A DNA stretch of 64,000 bases from Kofleriaceae bacterium (GCA_018058095.1 JAGPCO010000001.1:108108-172107), one strand, 5' to 3'; shown: positions 9,233 to 17,711, numbered from the stretch's first letter. Made by a program: numbers and translations. Notes: generated by a model from the letters alone, not told the origin.

Positions 9233-9862
9233 ATGACCCAGCTCGTTCTCCATGGTCCTCCCCAGAGCTCGTACGTCCGCACCGCGCGCATGATCGCGAT
9301 CGAGAAGGGGCTCGACGCCCGGCTCGAACCGGTCGAGTTCAAGAGCCCGGCCCACCTCGCGATGCACCCGTGGGGTCGGGTGCCCATCCTGCGCCACGGC
9401 TCGGTCGAGCTGATCGAGACCGTCGCCATCGGCCACTACCTCGACGCCATCGGCACCGGGCCCTCGCTGGTGCCGGCCGAACCGGTGCGCCGGGCCGAGA
9501 GCGAGCAGTGGATCAGCGTCATCAACGCGTACGTCTACGCCGACGTGGTGCTGAACTACGTCTTCCACTACATCTTCCCGAAGACCGAGTCCAAGCAGCC
9601 CGACCGCGCGCTCATCACCCGCGACGCGCCGGCGGTCGAGCGCGACTTGCGCCGGATCGAGCAGGGCTTTCGCGGCGAGTGGTTGACCGGCTCGACCCTC
9701 AGCCTGGCCGATCTGTTCCTCGCGCCCATCCTCGGCTACGCCGCGATGTTCCCCGAGGCGCAGGCCGTGCTCGAGACCTGCCCCAACCTGCGGCGGTTCC
9801 ACGGCGCGATCACCCAGCGCAAGAGCTTCGTCGACACCACCCCGCCGCGCCCGGCCCGCTGA
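9233..9862 (+). CDS. Glutathione S-transferase family protein
   Basis: A cytoplasmic GST of 209 residues. The thioredoxin-like N-terminal domain opens with LVLHGPPQSSYVRTARM; SSY provides the candidate active-site Ser. It has the glutathione-binding cis-Pro region GRVPILRHG and the Glu-Thr pair of LIETVAIGHYL. The C-terminal helical domain has the usual LSLADLFLAPIL with the N-capping Asp. This is one of two GST-type genes in the window. It has a real Shine-Dalgarno-like AAGGA before its ATG, unlike most genes here. The substrate is not predictable. Confidence 0.93.
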   Translation: MTQLVLHGPPQSSYVRTARMIAIEKGLDARLEPVEFKSPAHLAMHPWGRVPILRHGSVELIETVAIGHYLDAIGTGPSLVPAEPVRRAESEQWISVINAYVYADVVLNYVFHYIFPKTESKQPDRALITRDAPAVERDLRRIEQGFRGEWLTGSTLSLADLFLAPILGYAAMFPEAQAVLETCPNLRRFHGAITQRKSFVDTTPPRPAR

Positions 9863-9903
9863 CAAGCGTTGCCGGGGCGGCGCCGGCGTGGTGTGCTCGC
9901 GCC

Positions 9904-10728
9904 ATGGTCCGACGTCGCGATGGTCGCCGGTCCGAGCTGCCGGCCTACCGGCGCATGATGCCGTTCCTCATGCGCGGCCGGAACGAGGCCGCGGTCTACT
10001 TCGAGCAGACCCTCGACGTCACCGCGCCGCTGGCGTGGCTCGCGACCTGGAACCAGGCGCCGGGTGAGGCGCGACCGAAGGCGACGATCTTCCACGTCGT
10101 GCTGCACGCGCTGGCCGGCGTGCTGCACGAGCGGCCGCGCCTCAACCGCTTCGCGGTCGGCCGCCAGATCTACGACCGCCACGGGGTGTTCCTGTCGTTC
10201 GCGGCCAAGAAGGCCATGCACGACGAGGCCCCGCTGGCCACGGTCAAGCGCCGCTTCGCGCCGGGCGAGGACTTCGCGGCGATGATGCGCGGGCTGCACG
10301 ACGACGTGACCGACGCCCGGTCCGACCGGACGCGGCCGATCGATCGCGAGGTCGACCTGCTGCTGCGCCTGCCCGCGCCGGTGCTCGACCTCGCGGTCGG
10401 CCTGCTGCGCCGCCTCGACGGCTGGGGCCTGGCCCCGGCGGCGCTGACCGAACACGACCCGATGTACACCAGCGCCTTCGTCGCCAACCTCGGCAGCGTC
10501 AAGCTCGACGCCGCGTTCCACCACCTGTACGAACACGGCAACTGCCCGCTGTTCGTCACCGTCGGCCGGGTCCAGCCGCGCCCGCTGGTCGACGACGCCG
10601 GGGTGGTGGCGGTGCGGCCGACCCTGACGCTGCGCTACACGTTCGACGAGCGGGTCGAGGATGGCCTGTACTGCGCGCACAGCCTGGAGCTGCTGCGCAC
10701 CCGCATCGAGCAGCTCGCAGGGTGCTGA
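9904..10728 (+). CDS. Stand-alone 2-oxoacid dehydrogenase E2-like acyltransferase domain
   Basis: A 274-residue protein with the fold signature of the catalytic domain of dihydrolipoamide acyltransferases, without lipoyl or peripheral-subunit-binding domains. The family-typical core YTSAFVANLGSVKLD and the closing TLTLRYTFDERVEDG can be seen. In E2 enzymes the catalytic motif is HRxxxDG; here the His position holds Glu (DERVEDG). So either a different chemistry operates or the protein is a non-catalytic binding relative. No dehydrogenase E1/E3 genes are nearby. The stop codon lies inside the stem of the hairpin at 10727. Confidence 0.8.
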   Translation: MVRRRDGRRSELPAYRRMMPFLMRGRNEAAVYFEQTLDVTAPLAWLATWNQAPGEARPKATIFHVVLHALAGVLHERPRLNRFAVGRQIYDRHGVFLSFAAKKAMHDEAPLATVKRRFAPGEDFAAMMRGLHDDVTDARSDRTRPIDREVDLLLRLPAPVLDLAVGLLRRLDGWGLAPAALTEHDPMYTSAFVANLGSVKLDAAFHHLYEHGNCPLFVTVGRVQPRPLVDDAGVVAVRPTLTLRYTFDERVEDGLYCAHSLELLRTRIEQLAGC

Positions 10729-10753
10729 GAAACGCCGCGCAGCGGCGTTTCTC
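10727..10753. terminator. Perfect 12-bp hairpin at gene end
   Basis: GAGAAACGCCGC, the loop GCA, then GCGGCGTTTCTC. It starts within the stop codon of the E2-like gene. There is no long U tract, so it is an intrinsic-terminator-like stem or a 3'-end stabiliser. Confidence 0.6.
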
Positions 10754-10763
10754 GCGCCCTGCA

Positions 10764-10797
10764 CCCGTGCCCGTGCCCGTGCCCGTGCCCGTGCCCG
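10764..10797 (+). repeat. (CCCGTG)n hexanucleotide tract, left arm
   Basis: Five full CCCGTG units plus CCCG. It is the reverse complement of the tract at 10979-11024, so the two form inverted arms. Confidence 0.95.
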
Positions 10798-10978
10798 ATC
10801 GCTCGGGCGGTGCCGGCCGCGACCGCCCGGCATCTCTGCGACCGAGACTGCGGTGATCCTCGACCTCCTCGACCGCCGCCAGGCCGTCGCCGCCTCCGTC
10901 CTGGCGCCCGCGCTCGAGTTGCTCGAGCGGGTCGTCGCCATGCTGGCTCGTCTGGCCGGAGCCTGACCGCCCAGACTC

Positions 10979-11024
10979 GGGCACGGGCACGGGCACGGGC
11001 ACGGGCACGGGCACGGGCACGGGG
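10979..11024 (+). repeat. (GGGCAC)n hexanucleotide tract, right arm
   Basis: Seven GGGCAC units followed by GGGG. Complementary to the left arm, with about 34 bp of potential pairing. Neither arm is part of a coding region. Confidence 0.95.
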
Positions 11025-11041
11025 CAGGTCGCTGCATCCCG

Positions 11042-11070
11042 CTAGCAGGCTGCTGAAGAAGCAGCCTGCT
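11042..11070. repeat. Dispersed palindromic element, partial copy C
   Basis: CTAGCAGGCTGCT, loop GAAGA, AGCAGCCTGCT: an 11-bp stem. It is the first hairpin of the ~118-bp element found whole at 48886 and 55779. It lies 16 bp from the stop codon of the minus-strand gene at 11087. Confidence 0.9.
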
Positions 11071-11086
11071 CCGGCTGGCCCGCGGG

Positions 11087-11779
11087 CTACTTGGCGCCGA
11101 GCCTGTGCGCCAGCCGCTTGCTCGTGCCGTCGGGGAGCTGGACGTCGATGGTGGCGGCCGCGGCGGCGGTGACCACCAGCGCGCCGAAGGTCGGGTGGGT
11201 CAGGTGCTGGCCGACCACGAAGACGCCGCGCGCCGAGTACGGCACCGGGCCGTCGGGCAGCTTGGGGGTGTCGTCGACCACCGGCTCGAGCACCTTGCGA
11301 ATGGCGGCCAGGAGGTTGCGGCGCTGCTCGGGCTGGCGGTGGTACTCGGCGACGAGCTGGATGCGGGCCAGCAGCTCGCCCTCGATGGCGATGAACGCCT
11401 CCCAGATGTGGGTGTTGTCCTTGGCCGCCACGCCCCACGCACACGCCCGCGCCGCCTCGGGCACGCGGTGATCGTTGCCGAAGGTCTCGCCGCGCGCCTC
11501 GGTGCACGCCTTGGCCGCCTCCTTGGCGGCGGCGATGGCGTCGGCGCCCTTGCTGGCCAGCCAGGCCTCGGCCGCCTCCAGCGCGGCGTGCGGGCGGCGA
11601 TCACCGACGCGGCGGCCGTCCCACTCGGGCAGGATGAGGGTGCGGGTGGCGTGGATGGCCGCGCGCAGCAGCAGGTCGCGGTCCTGATCGTCGAGGTTGG
11701 CGATCCAGGCCGACTCCGGCAGCCCCTTGACCGGATCGCCGCGCAGCGCGGCCAGACGGGCGAACTTGTCCTGCAGCAC
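11087..11779 (-). CDS. Imm5-like helical protein with C-terminal Tudor-like domain
   Basis: The N-terminal ~150 residues are helical and Ala/Trp-rich (HAALEAAEAWLASKGADA, ARACAWGVAAKDNTHIWEAF), resembling Imm5-type putative immunity proteins. The last ~45 residues (VGQHLTHPTFGALVV then VQLPDGTSKRLAHRLG) match the small Tudor/CarD-like beta domain seen at the end of many myxobacterial proteins. The combination suggests a cytoplasmic binding protein; no toxin is adjacent. I chose the GTG at 11779 because TACCTT lies six bases before it; a GTG at 11794 would add five residues that overlap that hexamer. Confidence 0.7.
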   Translation of the reverse strand: MLQDKFARLAALRGDPVKGLPESAWIANLDDQDRDLLLRAAIHATRTLILPEWDGRRVGDRRPHAALEAAEAWLASKGADAIAAAKEAAKACTEARGETFGNDHRVPEAARACAWGVAAKDNTHIWEAFIAIEGELLARIQLVAEYHRQPEQRRNLLAAIRKVLEPVVDDTPKLPDGPVPYSARGVFVVGQHLTHPTFGALVVTAAAAATIDVQLPDGTSKRLAHRLGAK

Positions 11780-11785
11780 GACCCG

Positions 11786-11791
11786 AAGGTA
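11786..11791 (-). promoter_or_regulatory. -10-like TANNNT before Imm5-like gene
   Basis: TACCTT lies 6 bases before the GTG at 11779 and decides that start. Confidence 0.45.
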
Positions 11792-11834
11792 CACCAGCCC
11801 GCGCGGTCACGGCGAGCGAGCGGCCGGCCAGGGC

Positions 11835-11840
11835 TACAGT
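11835..11840 (+). promoter_or_regulatory. -10-like TANNNT before aldo/keto reductase
   Basis: TACAGT lies 6 bases before the ATG at 11847. Confidence 0.5.
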
Positions 11841-11846
11841 GTGGCC

Positions 11847-12689
11847 ATGACGATCGACGTCCGCAGCGTGGTGGTGCCCGACTTCCTGTACGGCACGGCG
11901 TGGAAGGAGGAGGCCACCGCCGCCTGCGTGACCCGCGCGCTGGCGGCTGGCTTCCGCGGCCTCGACACCGCCAACCAGCGCAAGCACTACCACGAGGCCG
12001 GCGTCGGCGACGCGCTGCGCGCCGCGCTGGCCAGCGGCCAGGTCCGCCGCGACGAGCTGTTCGTGCAGACCAAGTTCACGTTCCAGGCCGGCCAGGACCA
12101 CCGCCTGCCGTACGACCCGGCCGCGCCCATCGCCACCCAGGTCGAGCAGTCGCTGGCCAGCTCGCTCGAGCACCTCGGCCTGACCCACCTCGACAGCCTG
12201 GTGCTGCACGGCCCGTCGCAAGCCGACGGCCTCGGCGCCGACGACGTGGCGGCGTGGCGGGCGATGGAGGAGATATCCCGACGCGGACAGGTCCGCTGGC
12301 TCGGGATCAGCAACGTGAGTCAGGGTCAGCTGGGCGCGCTGGTCGAGCTGGCGACGGTGCCGGTCGCGTTCGTGCAGAACCGCTGCTACGCGGTCCGGCG
12401 CTGGGATCAGGTGATTCGCGCCCAGTGCGCCGCCTCCGACATCGTGTACCAGGCCTTCTCGCTGCTCACCGCCAACCGGGCGGTGGTGGACGGCCCGGAG
12501 GTGGCGGCGATCGCCCGCCGCCACGGCCTCACCCCGGCGCAGGTCGTGTTTCGCTTCGCCCAGCAGGTCGGGATGTTGCCGCTGACCGGCAGCCGCGACG
12601 ACACCCACCTGCGCGATGACCTGGCCGCGCGGGCCGTCGAGCTGGACGTGGGCGAGCTGGCGGCGATCGATCGACTGGGACAGGCCTGA
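11847..12689 (+). CDS. Aldo/keto reductase
   Basis: A 280-residue TIM-barrel oxidoreductase of the AKR family, which reduces carbonyls with NADPH. The catalytic tetrad can be placed: Asp40 in FRGLDTAN, Tyr48 in RKHYHE, Lys76 in VQTKFTF and His121 in LVLHGPS. The cofactor-binding C-terminal part includes LTGSRDDTHLRDDL. The variant DTANQRKHYHE replaces the common DTAxxYxNE, so this is a divergent branch, similar in length to bacterial DkgA-type reductases. It probably stands alone, divergent from the Imm5-like gene. Confidence 0.93.
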   Translation: MTIDVRSVVVPDFLYGTAWKEEATAACVTRALAAGFRGLDTANQRKHYHEAGVGDALRAALASGQVRRDELFVQTKFTFQAGQDHRLPYDPAAPIATQVEQSLASSLEHLGLTHLDSLVLHGPSQADGLGADDVAAWRAMEEISRRGQVRWLGISNVSQGQLGALVELATVPVAFVQNRCYAVRRWDQVIRAQCAASDIVYQAFSLLTANRAVVDGPEVAAIARRHGLTPAQVVFRFAQQVGMLPLTGSRDDTHLRDDLAARAVELDVGELAAIDRLGQA

Positions 12690-12700
12690 CCGTCAGTCCG

Positions 12701-13720
12701 TCAGTCGACCAGGTAGGCCAGCTCGAGCCCCAGGCTGCTGCGCGAGAAGCGGGCCTCGTCGGCGCTGCCGTCGCTACTCACCGCCGCGAACTCGAGGCGG
12801 TACTGGCTGCGGCCGCCGCGGGCGACGCGGTTGGTGAGGTCGTCGCGCACCGCCGCGGTGACGTCGCGGCTCTTGACCCCGAGCGTGGCGTCGGTCGACA
12901 GGTCGCCGAGCACGGCCAGCGGGGTGGCGGTGAACGCCGTCGCGTCGATCACGCTGGCCGCCGTATGCAGCGTCCGCATCGGCCCGCCGGCGTAGGGGGC
13001 GGCGACCACCGAGCCCTGGGTGGCGCGCAAGGTGCCGCGCTCGATCACCGCGCCGGCCGGCAGCACCGGCAGGGTGAAGGTGGCGAAGGTCTTGACCTGC
13101 AGGTTGGCGACGGTGTCGCCGACCAGCATGGTCACCGCCGCCTCGGCGAACACCACGCCGTCGCCGCGCATCGAGCGCGTCAACGCCGCGACCGGGACGG
13201 CGTCGACCACCAGCCGACGCGAGGTGGCGAAGCTCGACGTCACCGGCGCGGCCAGGTCGACCCCGGCCGCGCTGCGGGCCGTGGTGTCGAGGGTGAAGGC
13301 GTAGGTCTGGCGCGGCACCGTGGACGGATCGAGGCCGGTGCCCTCGGCCAGCACGAGCGGAGCGACCGGGTCGACCGTGAGCACCGTGCCCTCCGCGTTC
13401 CAGCTGAAGGCCAGCCCGGACCGCGGCAGGTCGACCGAGACCCAGGCCTCGACCGTGCTGACCGGGTCCATCGGCTCGGAGAACGTGATCACCACGTCGG
13501 CGCTGGTCCGTACCCCGACCGCCCCGTCGGCCGGCTCGATCGACACGATCGTCGGCGCCGCGCCCGGCGTCGCGTCGATCGATACACCAGCCGGACCATC
13601 CGGCCCGGCCGCGCCATCGGCCGCGCCGCCGGTCTGGGCATCGACGCCCTGTCCCGCATCCACCGAGCCACACGCGAGCATCCCGACCGACAGGCACAGC
13701 AGCAGCGAGCGTGGCTTCAT
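12701..13720 (-). CDS. Lipoprotein with Big_5-type Ig-like domain
   Basis: A 339-residue lipoprotein. The signal ends in the lipobox MLAC (Cys17), followed by a DGAAGPDGPAG-type linker. Residues about 55-165 form a bacterial Ig-like (Big_5/SbsA) domain with the hallmark PTIVSIEPADGAVGVRTSAD and ITFSEPMD. The C-terminal part (about 170-339) is beta-rich and resembles the DNRLRE/carbohydrate-binding modules often attached to such domains (TVANLQVKTFATFTLPVLPA). Likely a surface or periplasm-facing structural or adhesive protein. Confidence 0.88.
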   Translation of the reverse strand: MKPRSLLLCLSVGMLACGSVDAGQGVDAQTGGAADGAAGPDGPAGVSIDATPGAAPTIVSIEPADGAVGVRTSADVVITFSEPMDPVSTVEAWVSVDLPRSGLAFSWNAEGTVLTVDPVAPLVLAEGTGLDPSTVPRQTYAFTLDTTARSAAGVDLAAPVTSSFATSRRLVVDAVPVAALTRSMRGDGVVFAEAAVTMLVGDTVANLQVKTFATFTLPVLPAGAVIERGTLRATQGSVVAAPYAGGPMRTLHTAASVIDATAFTATPLAVLGDLSTDATLGVKSRDVTAAVRDDLTNRVARGGRSQYRLEFAAVSSDGSADEARFSRSSLGLELAYLVD

Positions 13721-13760
13721 GGCCGGATAGATGCCGGTGCGGCCCGAGCGTTACAGGCCC

Positions 13761-15977
13761 TCACGCTCCGTCCACACACGCGGTGTCCGGGCCGGGGTTG
13801 CCCGCGCTGTCACCGTCGGGGCCGGCCAGGTAGAAGCCACGGTCGCGCAGGTCGGCCAGCAGGTTGACCGCCGGCTTGCCTTTGCTGCCGCCGCCGGCGA
13901 GGGCCGGATCGGTGTACGGCGTGATGACGCGGTCGGTGACGTCGGCCAGCATGGCGTCGCGGGCGGCCGCGCCACCGACGACCTTCTCCAGGCTGGCGTG
14001 GAACACCTCGACCGAGGCGCGCGCCGGCGCGGGGGTGGCCGGGTCGGCCAGGGCGCGGCGCTGCAGGATGGCCCGGCCACCCTCGCTCTCGGCCATGACC
14101 CCGAGGACCCGGGCCAGGCGGCCCTCGGCGTGGCGCACCGCCATGTCCTTGCCGAGGGCCTCGCCGTAGGCGCTGTCCTTCTCGAGGATCTCGGCCGAGG
14201 CGATCTTCCAGTGGTGGCTGGCCTGCAGCGCGCTGTGACCGGTGTGGACGTCGGCCAGCGCCTCGACCATCACCATCGGCTGATCGAACAGCGGGCGCTC
14301 GTCCTGGGCGCCGCGGGTGGTGAGCGCCTTCGTCACCGGGTGGCGGGCCGACGCGATCGCGCCGGCCTCGAGGCGCTCCTGGTACAGCGGGCCGACCACG
14401 TCGCGGATCACCCGCAGGTCGCGCAGCACGTCGTGCAGCGATCGATCGGCGCCGGTGCCATCGACGTCGGCGCGGCGGCCGGTCACGCCGGCCATCCGCA
14501 GCTGGACCTCGGCGGTGAGCAGTCGTCCGATCCACGCGTACAGCTTCTCCTCCAGCGCGGCCGGGCTGATCGCGCCGAGGCGGTTGGAGTCGCGATACAG
14601 GTCGGCGGCGAGCGCCGTGAACTCGGCGCGGAGCGGGTGCGCGCCCGGCAAGCGGGCCACGCCGCGCGCCAGCGCGCCGACGCGTTCGCGCAAGAGGAGC
14701 TTGCTGCGCAGGCGCATGCGCTTGAACCGCGCGTAGGTGGCGCGTTCGGCCACCGTCTCGCGCTGCTCCGACTGCTCGGCCAGCTCGGCGCGGGTCGCCT
14801 CGCCGTGGTCGTGCAGCAGCTTCGACAACCGCTGGGCGTCGGCGGCGGCCAGCTGCCCGAGCGAGGCCGGGCGGGTGGTGGCGTCGAGCCCGACCGACGG
14901 GCCATGGAGCTGGATGAGCTTGTACAGGAACGGCCAGGCCTCGGACTTGACCGCCTTGTTCTGGTGACCGTACTTGCCGTCCCCGGCGCCGTAGAACAGG
15001 TCGATGGCCAGGCCGGTGGCGTGGCCCGGCCCGTGTGGATCGATCGAACCCGAGCCGTGGTTGCGGTCGAGCGTGGCGCCCTTGCCGATGACCGGGGCGA
15101 GGAGGCCCAGCAGCCCGGTGGCCGCGCCGCGCGCGACGCCGTCGTCGACCGGCAGGCGCCCGGTGAACGCCTCGACCTCGGTGCGCAGCGGCAGGAGCTG
15201 GCGACGCAACCCGGGCTCGCGGTGCTCCTGCGGGGCGTACACCCCGCACACCTCGTCGGCCTCCTGCGCGGCCAGCACCTGCAGCATGAACCCCAGCTGC
15301 CCATGGACGGTGGTCACCGCCTGGGCCGCGCCCGGCAGCGGCGCCTTGCGCGTCGACACCGTCACCAGCACCTTCTTGAGATCGCGCAGCAGGTTCTTGA
15401 AGCCGCCGGTCGGCACGTAGTGGCCCTTGCCCTCGCCGACGCCGGCGCGCACGTCCATGCCGACCTGGGCCGAGGCCGCGAAGTACACCGCGCGCGGGTG
15501 CACCGGCAGCGTGCCGCCGACGCCGGCGCCGGCCAGGCGGATGCGCGGCATCTGCTCGAGCGCCTTGTCGTAGCCGACGCCCATGCTGGCCTGGGCCAGA
15601 TCGTCGAGCCTGGTGACGTAGTGGAGGATGGTCGGGTAGGTGACCCGGTTGTCCAGGCCGTCCTGGCCGGCGTTCCAGGCGTGGATGATGCGGTTGGGTG
15701 CGCCGCGCATGCCGCCGCCGCCGCGGATCCACGCCAGCAGCTCGAGCGCGCGCCGCGGCCGATCGACCGAGGCCAGCGCCGACGGCGTGCCGAGGCGATC
15801 GGGCCGGACACCGAACGCCAGCAGCTTGCTGGTCCGCTCGGCGACCTCGGGCGACAACGCCGGCGTCGCCGGGGCGGCGGTCGACTTGCCGGGCGCCGGG
15901 CCTACCTCCGCCGGGCCGAGTCCGGCCGCGACGCGCCAGTCGGGCAACACGGGGGCGAGGCTCTTCCACAGGTCCAT
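13761..15977 (-). CDS. 738-aa protein with M15-type zinc-peptidase motif
   Basis: A long soluble protein without a signal peptide. Around residues 300-330 it contains NHGSGSIDPHGPGHATGLAID; the H319-x-x-G-x-A-x-D326 pattern is the metal-binding signature of M15/extensin-like peptidases, which in known members cleave D-Ala-D-Ala bonds or cross-links of peptidoglycan. The N-terminal 250 residues contain a conserved-looking Gly-rich block (RGGGGMRGAPNRIIHAWNAG) and the C-terminal 350 are helical. It is an unusually large architecture for M15. A secreted effector or cell-wall enzyme released by lysis or a contractile apparatus is possible, but this is inference. Confidence 0.75.
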   Translation of the reverse strand: MDLWKSLAPVLPDWRVAAGLGPAEVGPAPGKSTAAPATPALSPEVAERTSKLLAFGVRPDRLGTPSALASVDRPRRALELLAWIRGGGGMRGAPNRIIHAWNAGQDGLDNRVTYPTILHYVTRLDDLAQASMGVGYDKALEQMPRIRLAGAGVGGTLPVHPRAVYFAASAQVGMDVRAGVGEGKGHYVPTGGFKNLLRDLKKVLVTVSTRKAPLPGAAQAVTTVHGQLGFMLQVLAAQEADEVCGVYAPQEHREPGLRRQLLPLRTEVEAFTGRLPVDDGVARGAATGLLGLLAPVIGKGATLDRNHGSGSIDPHGPGHATGLAIDLFYGAGDGKYGHQNKAVKSEAWPFLYKLIQLHGPSVGLDATTRPASLGQLAAADAQRLSKLLHDHGEATRAELAEQSEQRETVAERATYARFKRMRLRSKLLLRERVGALARGVARLPGAHPLRAEFTALAADLYRDSNRLGAISPAALEEKLYAWIGRLLTAEVQLRMAGVTGRRADVDGTGADRSLHDVLRDLRVIRDVVGPLYQERLEAGAIASARHPVTKALTTRGAQDERPLFDQPMVMVEALADVHTGHSALQASHHWKIASAEILEKDSAYGEALGKDMAVRHAEGRLARVLGVMAESEGGRAILQRRALADPATPAPARASVEVFHASLEKVVGGAAARDAMLADVTDRVITPYTDPALAGGGSKGKPAVNLLADLRDRGFYLAGPDGDSAGNPGPDTACVDGA

Positions 15978-16039
15978 GGTCCGTCGGTAGATGTCCGAGG
16001 CGGCCCGGCGTTACCGAACGTCGGCGCCAGCGACGGTGT

Positions 16040-16045
16040 TAGAGT
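16040..16045 (+). promoter_or_regulatory. -10-like TANNNT before sigma factor
   Basis: TAGAGT lies 8 bases before the GTG at 16054. Confidence 0.4.
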
Positions 16046-16053
16046 GCCGGCGC

Positions 16054-16659
16054 GTGGATCCCGACCTGCAGCTGCTCGAGCGCTGGCGCCAGGGCGAGAC
16101 CGCCGCTGGTGAGGCGCTGTTCGCGCGCTACGTCGACCGGCTGTGCGCGTTCTTCGCCACCAAGTGCCCGGGCGAGGCCGACGACCTGGTCCAGCGCACG
16201 CTGATGGCGTGTGTACGCGCGCGCGACCAGTTCCGGGCCGAGTCGAGCTTCCGGACCTACCTGTACACGGTGGCCCGCAACGAGCTGTACCAGTTCCTGC
16301 GCACGCGCCAGCGCGACGGCGCCCGACTCGACTACTCCGTCACCTCGATGGCCGAGCTGGTCACCACGCCGGTCACGCGCATGGCGCGCGACTCCGAGCG
16401 CCGGCGCATCGTCGAGGCGCTGCGCACCTTGCCGGTCGAGCAGCAGACGCTGCTCGAGCTGCACTACTGGGAGGAGCTCGACGCCGCGGCGCTGGCCGAG
16501 GTGTTCGCCACCAACCCGGGCGCGATCCGGGTCCGGCTGCACCGGGCCCGCGCCGCGCTGCGCGCCAGGCTGGCCCCCGAGGCCGACGATCCGGCCCTGG
16601 ACGCGCTGGTAAGGAGCGGTGACTCCTCGGGAAATCCCGGGCGAGATCCTGGCCTGTAA
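16054..16659 (+). CDS. ECF-type RNA polymerase sigma factor
   Basis: A 201-residue sigma-70-family protein. Region 2 (about 5-75) has LLERWRQGETAAGEALFARY and DDLVQRTLMACVRARDQF...TYLYTVARNELYQFLR; region 4 (about 120-180) has LRTLPVEQQTLLELHYWEELDAAALAEVF and VRLHRARAALR. No anti-sigma gene follows; the next gene is an ADYC lipoprotein 34 bp on. The GTG at 16054 begins exactly at the usual N-terminus of such factors, and TAGAGT lies 8 bases upstream. An ATG at 15991 would add 21 residues without family support. Confidence 0.9.
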   Translation: MDPDLQLLERWRQGETAAGEALFARYVDRLCAFFATKCPGEADDLVQRTLMACVRARDQFRAESSFRTYLYTVARNELYQFLRTRQRDGARLDYSVTSMAELVTTPVTRMARDSERRRIVEALRTLPVEQQTLLELHYWEELDAAALAEVFATNPGAIRVRLHRARAALRARLAPEADDPALDALVRSGDSSGNPGRDPGL

Positions 16660-16680
16660 CGATCGGCGCGGTCGGTACTC

Positions 16681-16686
16681 TACAGT
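16681..16686 (+). promoter_or_regulatory. -10-like TANNNT before ADYC lipoprotein
   Basis: TACAGT lies 7 bases before the ATG at 16694. Confidence 0.5.
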
Positions 16687-16693
16687 CCCAGCC

Positions 16694-17683
16694 ATGATGC
16701 CGCCCGGACCTCGCGTCCTCCTGTCTTCGCTGCCCGCGCTCGCCCTGCTTGGCTGCACCATCGTGGCCGGGCCCGAGCCCGAGCTCGGCGCCCTGGCCCA
16801 GGCCGCCAAGTGCAAGGGCCTGGTGTGCGGCAACACCTCCATCCTCGGCGCGTTCCCGTTCTGGACCGCCGACGAGACCGGCGTGACGCCGTCGCCGGGC
16901 GGCCTACGCATCAAGAGCCTGCGCCACACCCAGAGCGGCAAGCCGCTGACGCTCGAGGTCGACGGCTTCGCCGCCAAGGGCCACGGCGCGATCGGCAGCG
17001 TCGGACTCGAGCACACCACGATGGTGATCGAGCAGGTCGGGACCTCGACCACGTTCACCCTGTCGTTCGCGCTCGGGGCCAGCCTGCCGTACTACCAGGG
17101 CGGCGACGACGGCTCGACCATCCAGGCGTATCGCGTCAGCTACGTCGAGACCACCGGCGGCCGCCGGCGGCCGCCGCGCGACCTGTGTACCCCCGACGGG
17201 CTCAGCACCATCCCGCGCGACGTCATCCTGTTCCAGGGCGATCGCTACGATGGCGCCACCGGCGAGGTGCTGGCGACTGGAGCCGCGGCCGCGCCGTGGT
17301 TCAACCTGGCGTGCAAGGACGACGCGTTGTGGAAGCTGGCGCTGTTCCGGCACGTCGAGCCGGCCAGCGCCGGCGCGTTCACGACCACGCCCGACCAGCG
17401 CACCGCGGCGCTGCGCTCGATCCGCGCCGACTACTGCGGTGACGGCACGGCCTACACCCAGCCCGGCGTGACCGTGTCGTGGACCCACCCGCCGGGCTGG
17501 TTGTGGCCGACGGTGGACCAGGTGGTCGAGGCGCTGTGGGACGAGACCGGCGCGCTCTGCCTCGACACGCCGCGCCTGGTCGAGCGCGACGAGGTCGACT
17601 GCGCCGGCGCCCTGCCCGCCTGCCACGAGCTGCCGGCGACGACGGCGTGGACGATGGCGACCTACGTCGAGCAGCCGCTGTAG
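16694..17683 (+). CDS. ADYC-domain lipoprotein
   Basis: A lipoprotein of 329 residues with lipobox LLGC. The stretch SIRADYCGDGTAYT carries the eponymous motif of the ADYC-domain proteins, a family known mainly from myxobacteria with no assigned function. About ten Cys residues (for example CKGLVCGN, ACKDDALW, ALCLDTP, DCAGALPACHE) suggest several disulfides in an extracytoplasmic fold. A second ATG directly follows the first; either may be used. Confidence 0.88.
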   Translation: MMPPGPRVLLSSLPALALLGCTIVAGPEPELGALAQAAKCKGLVCGNTSILGAFPFWTADETGVTPSPGGLRIKSLRHTQSGKPLTLEVDGFAAKGHGAIGSVGLEHTTMVIEQVGTSTTFTLSFALGASLPYYQGGDDGSTIQAYRVSYVETTGGRRRPPRDLCTPDGLSTIPRDVILFQGDRYDGATGEVLATGAAAAPWFNLACKDDALWKLALFRHVEPASAGAFTTTPDQRTAALRSIRADYCGDGTAYTQPGVTVSWTHPPGWLWPTVDQVVEALWDETGALCLDTPRLVERDEVDCAGALPACHELPATTAWTMATYVEQPL

Positions 17684-17711
17684 CTGGCGCGCGCCTGCGA
17701 CGGGCCAGGCA

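Larger units (their letters stand above)
10754..11041. other. Gene-free stretch holding repeats
   Basis: No convincing gene. The stretch holds two opposing hexanucleotide tracts with about 180 bp between them, in which the longest plausible reading is a 37-codon Leu/Ala-rich peptide starting at a GTG near 10852 and ending near 10966. I would not call it a gene without homologs. Confidence 0.6.

Noticed and set aside
10852..10966. Small gene of 37 codons between the hexanucleotide arms
   Set aside because: Leu/Ala-rich peptides arise easily in such DNA; there is no homology I recognise and no start signal.
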